Assembly: GCF_003660165.1 (NCBI RefSeq)
Contig: NZ_CP032829.1
Coordinates: 1,997,001 to 2,061,000, forward strand
DNA: 64,000 nt
Direction of reading: 5' to 3'
DNA from: Sphingomonas paeninsulae
Lineage (GTDB): Bacteria; Pseudomonadota; Alphaproteobacteria; Sphingomonadales; Sphingomonadaceae
Shown: piece after piece, positions 9,274 through 17,247 of the stretch
Numbering within the stretch: position 1 is the stretch's first letter
Layout of the letters: each line of letters begins with the position of its first letter
Position numbers and translations under genes: made by a program
Notes under the pieces: generated by a model
Told to the model about the DNA's origin: nothing
Databases searched by the model: none
What the model saw: only the letters and a program-made list of their open reading frames with translations

Positions 9274-10965
9274 TCAGACAGGTTCGTTGATACGACAGGC
9301 GTCGGTGGCGGCAAGGAAACCGAACGTCATGGCTGGCCCAAGCGTCGCACCGGCACCGGGATAGGAATAACCCATGACGGAGGCGGCAAGGTTGCCAACC
9401 GCATAGAGACCCTGGATCGTGCCGCCATCCTCGCGCAACACACGCCCGCGTCCGTCGGTAACAAGGCCGCCATTCGTGCCGATATCGCCCAGATGAAGCG
9501 GGATCGCATAGAATGGTGCCTTTGCGACGGCACCGAGCGAGGGATTGGGGCTGACTCGTGGATCACCGTAGAGCCGGTCATAGGCACTGTCTCCGCGACC
9601 GAAATCTTCGTCCTTGCCCTTTGCGACCATTCCGTTGAAACGCGTGATCGTGGCTTCGAGGGTTACCGTATCCAGCCCGGTGCCCTTCGCCAGATCAGCA
9701 ACGGTCGAGCCCTTCACCAGCACCTTTCGTACTGATGCAGGTAATAGCGCATCGGGAATGCCGGGGATGACCGGTCCTGCGGGATAGCTGTTGCGATAGC
9801 GAGAATCGAAGATCAGCCAGCTCGGATTGGTTTCAGCTCCGGGAGCGTGGGGCGCTTTCATCACCTCGCCGAAGCGATGGTAGGAGAGTGCCTCATTGGC
9901 GTAACGCTTGGCTGATTGATCGACAATCAGCGAGTAGGGGAGCGCGCGTTCCACAGTCGACAGACGAGCGCGATCTTCACCCGGAATGCGGAACATCGGT
10001 GCCCACCATGCCGAGTCCATGTTGCGTGTAGCAGCGCCCAGAGTCAGCGTTGCCAACAGAGCATCGCCACGATTGTTGACCTGCGATCCGCTGGCGACCG
10101 GATCGTGGGCGGCGGCCAGATGCTCTGCACGAAGCGCCGCGTTGCGTTCGAACCCACCGGCGGCAAGAATCACGCCCTTGCGTGCGCCGATCCGCAATTC
10201 GCGTCCTTCGTGTTGCACCACGGCACCTTCGACACGTCCGTCGGTTTCGATTAGCGAGACGAACGGGCTGTTCAGCCAAACCGGGGTACCCGTGCGGTCC
10301 ACCGCGCTGCGCAGACGACCGAGCAGGGCAGTTCCCAGCGTTAGCCGCCGATCGCGCGGACTACGCAGTCGTTGTGGGAAGTCGAGCCAATATCCGGCAA
10401 GTGCTTTTCCGATCGTTTTCCACCAGCCCTTGGGACGGAACAGCGCAATGTGCGTTTCCGCAAGCACCCAGTTGATGCGACCCCACAGGCTCGCCGCCGG
10501 GGAGGCGCGCTGCATCGTATCGAAGGCCGCCTGATCCATCTTCCGCGCATCAAAGGCGGTCGGTATCAAGTGGGTGCGATATCCCTCCCGGCTTCCCGCC
10601 ACTTCCGGATAGTAATCCGGATAGGGCAGCGCTGCATATTGGACGTCGGCTTCCTGTTCGACCCAAGCAAGCATCCGATGTGCGTTATCGACAAAGGCGT
10701 GAATCTGGTCGTCGGCGACGTTATCCGCAGTCAGCGCGCGGACATAGCGGAATGCCTCGCCCAGATCGTCGGGATGGCCCGCCTGTTCGGCAAGATGGCT
10801 GCCGGGAATCCAGATGCCTCCACCCGATGTCGCAGAGGTTCCGCCCCACATCGCGCCCTTTTCCACCACCAGTACATCGGCACCAGCACGGGCGGCCCGG
10901 AGTGCCGCGACGAGTGCTCCTGCTCCGGAACCGACCACCAGAACATCTACTTGCTTGTCGAACAC
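9274..10965 (-). CDS. kstD: 3-oxosteroid 1-dehydrogenase (delta-1-KSTD)
   Basis: It introduces the C1-C2 double bond into 3-ketosteroids using FAD, a step needed before ring B opening. The 563-residue protein starts with VVGSGAGALVAALRAARAGA (FAD pyrophosphate loop) and VVEKGAMWGGTSATSGGGIW, both typical of KstD. The C-terminal GYSYPGAGATLGPAMTFGF carries the Tyr and Gly (Tyr, four residues later Gly) that hold the C3 carbonyl in the Rhodococcus enzyme. The tyrosine-rich YPDYYPE stretch near residue 117 and LPYSLIVD near residue 345 are in the places of the other active-site tyrosines. Length equals the family norm. It is a single-gene unit, convergent with the esterase at 8356. Confidence 0.93.
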   Translation of the reverse strand: MFDKQVDVLVVGSGAGALVAALRAARAGADVLVVEKGAMWGGTSATSGGGIWIPGSHLAEQAGHPDDLGEAFRYVRALTADNVADDQIHAFVDNAHRMLAWVEQEADVQYAALPYPDYYPEVAGSREGYRTHLIPTAFDARKMDQAAFDTMQRASPAASLWGRINWVLAETHIALFRPKGWWKTIGKALAGYWLDFPQRLRSPRDRRLTLGTALLGRLRSAVDRTGTPVWLNSPFVSLIETDGRVEGAVVQHEGRELRIGARKGVILAAGGFERNAALRAEHLAAAHDPVASGSQVNNRGDALLATLTLGAATRNMDSAWWAPMFRIPGEDRARLSTVERALPYSLIVDQSAKRYANEALSYHRFGEVMKAPHAPGAETNPSWLIFDSRYRNSYPAGPVIPGIPDALLPASVRKVLVKGSTVADLAKGTGLDTVTLEATITRFNGMVAKGKDEDFGRGDSAYDRLYGDPRVSPNPSLGAVAKAPFYAIPLHLGDIGTNGGLVTDGRGRVLREDGGTIQGLYAVGNLAASVMGYSYPGAGATLGPAMTFGFLAATDACRINEPV

Positions 10966-11022
10966 AATGCCTCTCCCAATCTTCGCTCTTTTTCTAAATG
11001 CGAATTATATTGCCAGTCTAGC

Positions 11023-11035
11023 GACGCAAAGCGTC
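11023..11035. promoter_or_regulatory. short palindrome upstream of kstD
   Basis: GACGCAAAGCGTC has perfect 5-base arms around AAA. It lies about 60 bases upstream of the kstD start, in the 147-base gap between kstD and the unknown gene ending at 11113. It may be a protein-binding site for control of kstD; there is no direct support beyond symmetry and position. Confidence 0.3.
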
Positions 11036-11112
11036 AGGGACTAGGGTGACAGTCCGGAAAATTGCGTGAAACTTCGGACGGCTTGCCGGAGCGATTTTCG
11101 GAATGCGGCATG

Positions 11113-12105
11113 TCAGCCATGAAGAACGTGCGTTTCGATCGCGCAAAACGTATGGACAAGCAGCGGATCGACAAGATGTTCAGGGTATTCGGGATCGAAC
11201 CAGCGTTCCGCCCGCGCCCAGTGGGCCGGGTGGCGCATATACGCACCGTTCAGACCGTCGAGGTTGGAATATTCCTGTTCCCATACGTGGGTCCAGGGTC
11301 GCAGGCCATCGGCGTCCCGCGTCGTGGACAGTTGCCAGCGCCCGATGGTCCTGACGTACGCTGCCAGTGCCGCAGTATCCTCTGCGAAGGATTGCAGGCG
11401 TTCGGCGTCGGGGCGGACATTGGCGCAAAACAGCGCGATGCGGTAAAGGCCGGGCGCCTGGGTTCGCTCCCCGGACATGCCGCCTGCGAAGGTTGCGTGG
11501 TCGAGTTGTGTGACGATGGCTTTGTCCGCCAACAATGTTGCAGCAGGCTTCCAAGCGTCACTCGATAACGCTGCGTCGCACGCTGCTGCATCGGCAAAGG
11601 TCGCCCGCCAAATCGCATCGCCGCCATTATAAACATTTGGCAAGGTAGGAGCGAACATACTGCCAAGCAGGTTTGGCAAGCCAGCGGTCGCGGTTGCAAT
11701 CACGTCCATCGCTTCGGCCCGCCGGGCAGGGGCGAATGTTGGAATGAACAGCGCGCTAAACATCGGCAAGGCTTTCCAGCACATTGGCGTTGGCAAGAGT
11801 GGATCGTCGTCGAGAGAGGATGAAGGCCGGTGCCTCAACCTCCCACCAATGCAGCACATCGCCATCGCCGCGCGCCATATGTTTGGCCCCCATGTCGCAT
11901 CGACATTCGGCATTGCCCAGATGAGCAGAATCCGGTTTGGCGCGTCGTCGAGCCACATCGCGGGTTCTACCATGCGATGGGTTAGCGTCATCCCACGGGC
12001 GGTCGCGCCGGGTACATATTGCGTCATATAGGCGTCGAGAAACGCTTTCCCCTGTCCGGGGCGTGTGGTGATTTCGTCGATAACCCAGATCGAATCCGCG
12101 ATCAT
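11113..12105 (-). CDS. unrecognised protein, possibly with two compensating indels
   Basis: I do not recognise this 330-residue protein with certainty. The N-terminal part (MIADSIWVIDEITTRPGQG, then residues on a self-associating alpha/beta-barrel pattern) and the C-terminal part resemble each other loosely, as in tandem dimeric alpha/beta-barrel (NIPSNAP/EthD/Dabb-like) proteins. Between about 11870 and 11760 the annotated frame reads an implausible Cys/Arg/Pro-rich segment, while the next frame reads GDGDVLHWWEVEAPAF and onward, much more protein-like. One missing base near 11870 and one extra base in the AAA at 11758-11760 would join them. The ATG at 12105 has a GAAGG ribosome site; the longer upstream reading is not supported. 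It sits alone between kstD and an SDR gene. Confidence 0.5.
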   Translation of the reverse strand: MIADSIWVIDEITTRPGQGKAFLDAYMTQYVPGATARGMTLTHRMVEPAMWLDDAPNRILLIWAMPNVDATWGPNIWRAAMAMCCIGGRLRHRPSSSLDDDPLLPTPMCWKALPMFSALFIPTFAPARRAEAMDVIATATAGLPNLLGSMFAPTLPNVYNGGDAIWRATFADAAACDAALSSDAWKPAATLLADKAIVTQLDHATFAGGMSGERTQAPGLYRIALFCANVRPDAERLQSFAEDTAALAAYVRTIGRWQLSTTRDADGLRPWTHVWEQEYSNLDGLNGAYMRHPAHWARAERWFDPEYPEHLVDPLLVHTFCAIETHVLHG

Positions 12106-12232
12106 GTGTCGTGCACCTTCCCCATTGAGTCGTCCTTCAGTGCTTCGTTTCGACTTAACTCTGTGGGCATTCTGCAGTCTTTTCCGATCAAACGCCACCA
12201 GGTATCATTCGCATCATTTTATGCTTTAATAA

Positions 12233-12277
12233 AACGCAAAAGCAAATTCTAACTATTGAGAAATGCGTATTTGCGTT
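12233..12277. promoter_or_regulatory. inverted repeat upstream of the SDR at 12367
   Basis: AACGCAAA (12233-12240) and TTTGCGTT (12270-12277) are perfect 8-base inverted arms separated by 29 bases, and a TGCGTA hexamer lies at 12264-12269. The region from 12106 to 12366 is the divergent gap between the unknown gene at 11113 and the SDR operon at 12367, so a bidirectional operator is plausible. It is AT-rich relative to the genes around it. Confidence 0.35.
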
Positions 12278-12366
12278 AAACATGGCTTGAATGATCGCGA
12301 CGTGCGTCTTAACCTCCAAAGCCTGAGACGCGCTTTCCAAAGTGTGCGGTACGAGGGAGTGGCAGG

Positions 12367-13203
12367 ATGTTCGACTTTGCAGACAAGACGGTACTTGTTA
12401 CCGGAGGCGGGGCGGGAATTGGCCGTGCAACGGTGGATGCGTTCGGTCGCGCCGGAGCTTCGGTCGTTGTGGTTGAGATTGATGCCGATAGGGCAGAGTC
12501 CACACGCGTGGCACTAAAGAGTGCGGGCGTAGAGTCGTTGATCGTGATCGGGGATGTCACGGATGCAGGCGTTGTCGCCGATCTGGCCGCACAGATCGAA
12601 GCGCGGTTTTCCGGGCTCGATATTCTCGTCAACAACGTCGGCGATTTTCTGATGCTGGCCAAGCCTTTTGAAACATTGAGCGACGATGAAATAGAGCGGC
12701 TCTACGCAACTAATCTTCGACAGGTCTTTTCGGTCACCAAGGCAATGATCCCGTTGTTGCGGCGTAACGGCGCAGGGAGCAGCATCGTCAGCGTTTCGTC
12801 GATTGAGGGATATCGCGGTATCCCTAATTGCGCGGTCTATGCGGCGTGCAAGGCGGCCCTGACCGGGTTTACCAAAAGCCTTGCGCTGGAACTAGGGCCG
12901 GTCGGTATTCGCATCAACCTGATCGCGCCGGAAACGACCGATACGCCGCAGGTGCCGGTTTCATTGATGATACCGCCTGAATATCGCGACAACGTCAAGC
13001 GGTGGACACCGCTCGGTCGGTTCGGGACAGGGGAGGACATGGCCGGTGGGATACTCTTCCTCGCTAGCCCTCATGCGGCCTGGGTTACTGGCACCACCCT
13101 CCATGTGGACGGCGGCGCGCTTGCTGCGGCTGGTTGGTATCGTGATGCGAACGACGTCTGGACAAATATGCCGGTTACGACCGGCAATGGTCTGAATCTT
13201 TAA
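12367..13203 (+). CDS. SDR family oxidoreductase
   Basis: A classical SDR of 278 residues with TGGGAGIG near residue 13, NNVG instead of NNAG, catalytic Ser in SVSSIEG and YAACK. VVEID after the second strand suggests NAD(H). The C-terminus is about 20 residues longer than usual. A GAGGGAG ribosome site lies at 12353-12359. It leads a same-strand group: SDR, epimerase-like protein, SDR, TetR regulator and P450, spaced by less than 60 bases each. The alcohol or ketone it acts on is unknown. Confidence 0.82.
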   Translation: MFDFADKTVLVTGGGAGIGRATVDAFGRAGASVVVVEIDADRAESTRVALKSAGVESLIVIGDVTDAGVVADLAAQIEARFSGLDILVNNVGDFLMLAKPFETLSDDEIERLYATNLRQVFSVTKAMIPLLRRNGAGSSIVSVSSIEGYRGIPNCAVYAACKAALTGFTKSLALELGPVGIRINLIAPETTDTPQVPVSLMIPPEYRDNVKRWTPLGRFGTGEDMAGGILFLASPHAAWVTGTTLHVDGGALAAAGWYRDANDVWTNMPVTTGNGLNL

Positions 13204-13218
13204 AAGGAACCTGAAAGC

Positions 13219-14126
13219 ATGAAGATTATCGTAGTCGGCGGAGCCGGCATGATCGGTGGCCGCGCAGCCCTCCATCTTAAAGCAAAAGGTCACGAGGTAA
13301 CGATTGCCGGTCGGAACGCGCCTGCGGCTGGCACCCCCTCGGCGATCTGCCGTTCGAGCGGATCGATTATGTCGCAATGGATTTCGACCGTGCGACACTT
13401 GCTGGTTTCGATGCGCTCGTCTTTGCGGCGGGTAACGATGTTCGCCACCAGCCACAGGATGTCGGTGATGATTATTGGCATGAGGCCAATTCGATCGGGG
13501 TTCCGCGTTTCTTCGAAGCGGCAAAGGCCGCTGGCATAAAGCGTGCGGTGAACGTTGGCAGTTTCTATCCTCAGGCTGCGCCAAAGCTGGTCGCCAACAA
13601 CGCCTATGTCCGTTCGCGCAAGGCTTCTGATGAGGGTGTTGCGGCGTTGGCTGGCGGCAATTTCGTGGCGATGAGCATCAATGCGCCGTTCGTCGTGGGC
13701 GCGGTGCCGGGCCTCGTCATCCCGATGTTCGCTGCTTACACTCAATATGCCGAGGGCAAGTTTGCGCCGATGCCGGAATTTGCGCCGCCGGGTGGGACCA
13801 ATTTCATCTCGACTCAGTCGCTGGCAGAGGCGATCGAGGGTGGCCTTGAGCGTGGCGCTGCGGGCGCGTCCTATCTGGTCGGCGACCAGAACATGACGTT
13901 CCAGAACTATTTCGGCGCATTTTTCGAAGCGGTCGGTCGTAACAAGCCGCCGGTTTTGGATCAGGAGCATCCGATGCTGCCTGATTCAGCCATTTTCTTC
14001 GGGCGAGGCAACACGCTGTATTACGATGTCGATCCAGAGGTCGAAAAGTTACTCGCCTTCCGCCGGGATGATGTGGTGCCCGCGATCGAAGAAATCGTCG
14101 GTCAATATCGGAGCGCGTCATCATAG
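13219..14126 (+). CDS. NAD-dependent epimerase/dehydratase-like protein, apparent frameshift
   Basis: The first 40 codons (MKIIVVGGAGMIGGRAALHL, an extended-SDR Rossmann start) and the rest from about 13339 lie in different frames. Adding one C to the C5 run at 13334-13338 gives a continuous protein of about 302 residues with the junction TPLGDLPFERIDYVAMDF. The family binds NAD(P) and acts on sugar nucleotides, hydroxysteroids (3-beta-HSD branch) or flavonoids. No clear YxxxK appears at the usual place: YVRSRK is the nearest candidate. The indel in a homopolymer is most simply a sequencing error. Confidence 0.6.
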
Positions 14127-14134
14127 CGGGGCCA

Positions 14135-14923
14135 TTGTCAGGGCGGGTTGCGGTCGTCACCGGCGGCGCTGACGGGATTGGCCGTGGCATTGTCCGTCGC
14201 CTGGCAGCTGATGGTGCAAGAGTATTGCTTGCCGATATCGATGCGGAGCGGGGTCGTGAAGCTGCTGCCGAAGCAGAGCGCGACGCGGACGTGGCCGTTG
14301 TATTTCACCAAGTCGATGTGACGGATCGTGCTGCTGTGGAGCGAATGATCGCGGTGGCGAACGAACGTTTCGGTGCGGTCGATATTCTGGTCAATAATGC
14401 ATGGTCGGGCACGACCCTGAAACGCATCGAATATAAGACTGACGCGGAAATGCTTCACGGCATGACCATGGCAATGTCGGCAGCACTATGGGCCATGCAG
14501 GCGGCGTTTCCAGCAATGAAGGCGCGGGGATGGGGGCGAATCGTCAACATCGGTTCGCTGAACGGTGTTAACGCTCATATCGGATCGGCCGAATATAATG
14601 TCTGCAAGGAGGCACTTCGCGCGCTTAGCCGTACTGCTGCACGTGAGTGGGCAGGTCACGGGATAACCTGTAACATTGTTTGCCCAGCGTCGATCAGCGC
14701 TGCTTATCGACGGTTTCGAGATGCGAATCCGGAAACGGCAGCGATAATGGCAGCGCAGAACCCGATGGGACGCATGGGCGATCCCGATGCCGACATTGCG
14801 CCTGTCGTTGCCTTTCTGGCGAGCGAGGGCAGTCGCTACCTGACCGGCAACACATTGTTCGTCGACGGTGGCGCGCATATCAATGGCGTGGCCTGGGCAC
14901 CAGAACTGCCTGATGGGCCGTGA
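14135..14923 (+). CDS. SDR family oxidoreductase
   Basis: A classical SDR of 262 residues: TGGADGIG, ADIDAER after strand 2, NNAW in place of NNAG, Ser in IGSLNG and the YNVCK catalytic pair. The only in-frame start candidate near the upstream gene is the TTG at 14135, 9 bases after the epimerase stop, with a GGGG stretch before it; the start is therefore tentative. It is followed by a TetR-family gene whose start lies about 50 bases downstream. Its substrate is unknown but the operon also holds a cytochrome P450, so it may oxidise the hydroxyl the P450 installs. Confidence 0.78.
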   Translation: MSGRVAVVTGGADGIGRGIVRRLAADGARVLLADIDAERGREAAAEAERDADVAVVFHQVDVTDRAAVERMIAVANERFGAVDILVNNAWSGTTLKRIEYKTDAEMLHGMTMAMSAALWAMQAAFPAMKARGWGRIVNIGSLNGVNAHIGSAEYNVCKEALRALSRTAAREWAGHGITCNIVCPASISAAYRRFRDANPETAAIMAAQNPMGRMGDPDADIAPVVAFLASEGSRYLTGNTLFVDGGAHINGVAWAPELPDGP

Positions 14924-14975
14924 TCTTCGCTTGATTGCGACGGCGGCTTGGGGAACAGACGATGTCGTGACTATC

Positions 14976-15653
14976 ATGCCCCCTCTCAATCCGGCGACAA
15001 TCCCCTCTCGCGTTGTCGGCCGACCGCGACGACTGACCCTCGATGGTTTGCTGGATGCGGCGATCGAAGGTGGGCTGGCCGACCTTAATATGAAGGAGCT
15101 TGCCGGGCGTCTCGGCGTCGGCATCGCGACGCTGTATCGCTACGTCGAAAATCGCGACACGCTCGTTCGGCTGGCGACGGGCCGGCAGGCGGGACGACGG
15201 GCTCCGCCGGATGCAGGGCAGGACTGGGCGGATCTGGCGCGCGCCTTTGCCGATACGCTTTTCGCTTCGCTGGGCGGTAATGCGCAACTCGTAATCGGAT
15301 TTATCGAGGCGCAATGGGGCATCGCGGTCGAAATGGAATTCGTCGACGCGTTTCTGGGTGCAATGACCGTGCGTGGATTCGATGATGAGGAGGCGATGTA
15401 TCTCTATCGCCAAATTGGTCAGGTGTGCATCGGCGCGGCGGCTGTGAAAGGTCATTTCAGTGCGCTCGCCAGCCGTGATACCGATCAGGGGCAAGAACTC
15501 GACCGTGCGTTGCTCGCTTGGGAATCCGATGAATTGCCGAATCTTCGCGCCGCGGCGCAGGCCTATTCGGATCAGGTGGCACCCTGCGATATCGGTCCCG
15601 CTATCGACGCGATTCTGCGAGACACGGCGCGACGTCGTGGTGAAATTGGGTAG
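14976..15653 (+). CDS. TetR-family transcriptional regulator
   Basis: The 225-residue protein has an N-terminal helix-turn-helix: VGRPRRLTLDGLLDAAIEGG, then MKELAGRLGVGIATLYRYV, the TetR recognition helix pattern, followed by a helical ligand-binding domain. The GTG at 14967 and ATG at 14913 are alternative starts; 14976 was chosen because the HTH begins about 12 residues later, as is common. An inverted repeat with GTTTCG/CGAAAC arms lies just after its stop and before the P450 gene, a natural operator candidate. Confidence 0.82.
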   Translation: MPPLNPATIPSRVVGRPRRLTLDGLLDAAIEGGLADLNMKELAGRLGVGIATLYRYVENRDTLVRLATGRQAGRRAPPDAGQDWADLARAFADTLFASLGGNAQLVIGFIEAQWGIAVEMEFVDAFLGAMTVRGFDDEEAMYLYRQIGQVCIGAAAVKGHFSALASRDTDQGQELDRALLAWESDELPNLRAAAQAYSDQVAPCDIGPAIDAILRDTARRRGEIG

Positions 15654-15664
15654 TTTCGCAATAG

Positions 15665-15688
15665 GTTTCGATATATACGTTCCGAAAC
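15665..15688. promoter_or_regulatory. candidate TetR operator upstream of the P450 gene
   Basis: GTTTCG at 15665-15670 and CGAAAC at 15683-15688 are inverted arms separated by 12 bases; a further TAGTTTCG copy lies just upstream near 15651. The element sits between the TetR stop and the P450 ribosome site AAGGAG at 15690-15695. The GTTCCGAAA part recurs in inverted orientation at 17087-17095 upstream of the amidohydrolase gene. Confidence 0.4.
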
Positions 15689-15701
15689 TAAGGAGCGGAA
15701 T

Positions 15702-16931
15702 ATGGCTGAAGCCGATACCCTGCCGGAACGTGCTGATGGCCGATGCCCTGTAACCGGTGCCGATAATCGGCGGACGGCTCCTCCAGGTGGAGCGTTCAGT
15801 CCTGATGTCGAGCAGGATGGCGCTGGTGTCTGGCACGTCCGCAGTTTTGCCGCTGCACGGAAGTTGCTCCGCTCCGATGCCACGAGACAGGCTGGTTTCA
15901 AGGCCGAGCTTATCGAGAAACTGCCCCAACGCGGCAAGACGCCGATCTTGTTTTTGGAGGGCACGATCCACCATGAACAGCGACGCCTGACGGCACCATT
16001 CTTCACCCCAAAAACCGTGAGTGCGCGTTATCGCGAACTGATGGCGACGCTGGCCGACAGCATCATCGGGCGCTTCGTATCGGCTGGCCGGGCCGATCTT
16101 AGCGTCATCGGAATGGAAATGGCCGTCGGCATTGCAGCGGAGGTTGTCGGACTTACCGACAGCCTGACACCCGGCCTCGATCGGCGCATCAATGCATTCT
16201 TTGCGGGAGGACTTGGCGATGCGAGAACTCCCGCTGCGCGCTGGTGGCAAGCTTTTGTTGCCCAAGCACGGCTGCTGCGTTTCTATCTGCTGGACGTCAG
16301 GCCTAGCATCCGTGCACGTCGCCGCAATCCCCGCGAAGACGTCATCTCGCATCTGTTGAACCAGGGTTATCGCGATTCGGAGATACTGACCGAGTGTATC
16401 ACTTACGCTGCGGCTGGCATGGTGACGACGCGCGAATTCATCACAGTGTGCGCCTGGCATATGCTCGATGATCCGGCGCTTGAGACACATTACCGCGCCG
16501 CCGACGAACCCGCCCGACATGCTCTACTGGAAGAGATACTGCGACTGGAGCCAGTGGTCGGCACGCTGTTCCGTCGCACAACCCAGTCGGTCACTATCGA
16601 CGATGGCGTTCCAATTCCCAAGGGTGCACTTGTCGCGGTCGACCTTCGTGCGGTGAATGCGGATGCTTCGGTCGCTGGGGACGATCCGTTGACCGTTCGT
16701 GCTGACCGATGCCCCGCAGGGCGTGCAGGGGCGTCGGTAATGGGGTTCGGCGACGGGCATCATCGCTGCCCCGGATCGTTTCTTGCCATCCAGGAAACCG
16801 ACATGTTCCTCATGCGGCTCCTTGCGGTACCCGGTCTGCGTCTCGAAAAGCCACCTACGGTAAGCTGGAACGATCTTGTTACCGGGTATGAATTGCGCAC
16901 CTGTATTCTGGTGTGCGATCAATCGTCCTAA
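15702..16931 (+). CDS. cytochrome P450
   Basis: The 409-residue soluble bacterial P450 has the I-helix AAAGMVTTRE near residue 235, the K-helix ExxR motif in EEILRLEP near residue 280 and the haem-ligand loop FGDGHHRCPG (FxxGxHxCxG) near residue 350, with the Cys as haem ligand. The N-terminus carries a CPVTGA element and no membrane anchor. An AAGGAG ribosome site precedes the ATG by 6 bases. In a steroid cluster a hydroxylase role is likely (A-ring, side chain or bile-acid hydroxyl), but regioselectivity is not deducible. Its redox partners (ferredoxin and reductase) are not in the window. Confidence 0.9.
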   Translation: MAEADTLPERADGRCPVTGADNRRTAPPGGAFSPDVEQDGAGVWHVRSFAAARKLLRSDATRQAGFKAELIEKLPQRGKTPILFLEGTIHHEQRRLTAPFFTPKTVSARYRELMATLADSIIGRFVSAGRADLSVIGMEMAVGIAAEVVGLTDSLTPGLDRRINAFFAGGLGDARTPAARWWQAFVAQARLLRFYLLDVRPSIRARRRNPREDVISHLLNQGYRDSEILTECITYAAAGMVTTREFITVCAWHMLDDPALETHYRAADEPARHALLEEILRLEPVVGTLFRRTTQSVTIDDGVPIPKGALVAVDLRAVNADASVAGDDPLTVRADRCPAGRAGASVMGFGDGHHRCPGSFLAIQETDMFLMRLLAVPGLRLEKPPTVSWNDLVTGYELRTCILVCDQSS

Positions 16932-17247
16932 GAGGCTCTCGACCAACGCTCAGGTGCAGTCGTGGTGGACGGCTATCGAACCGCGTCCTAATCCGCAAAG
17001 CGGTGATATTTCAATAAGAAGACTTAGCTTGCGCGAGATATTTCGAATTCTACTGCGCAACGGCCAGATTCACCTTGCGCCGACAATTTCGGAACGATAG
17101 CATCAAAACAAGGTTCCGATGCTGAAAGGCGTGGCGGTACTGCGGCGACTGCCGATGGATAACCATAACGCACGGACGGCGTTTACGCCGGACACGATGC
17201 AGGCTTCGGCCAGAGGGATAATTACCTCAATTTTTGGAGAAGATGCT
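16932..17247 (+). promoter_or_regulatory. intergenic leader between P450 and amidohydrolase genes
   Basis: These 316 bases hold no convincing gene. They contain an inverted repeat TTTCGGAAC (17087-17095) and GTTCCGA (17113-17119) with a 17-base spacer, and TTGCGC/GCGCAA arms further upstream. The TTTCGGAAC arm is the reverse complement of the GTTCCGAAA at the P450 promoter, suggesting control by the same regulator. The ribosome site TTGGAGA lies at 17234-17240. Confidence 0.4.

Noticed and set aside
14880-16520. 546-codon open frame on the minus strand across the TetR and P450 genes
   Set aside because: It lies wholly opposite two well-supported genes, has no family motifs and an Arg/Ser-rich composition typical of antisense frames in GC-rich DNA.
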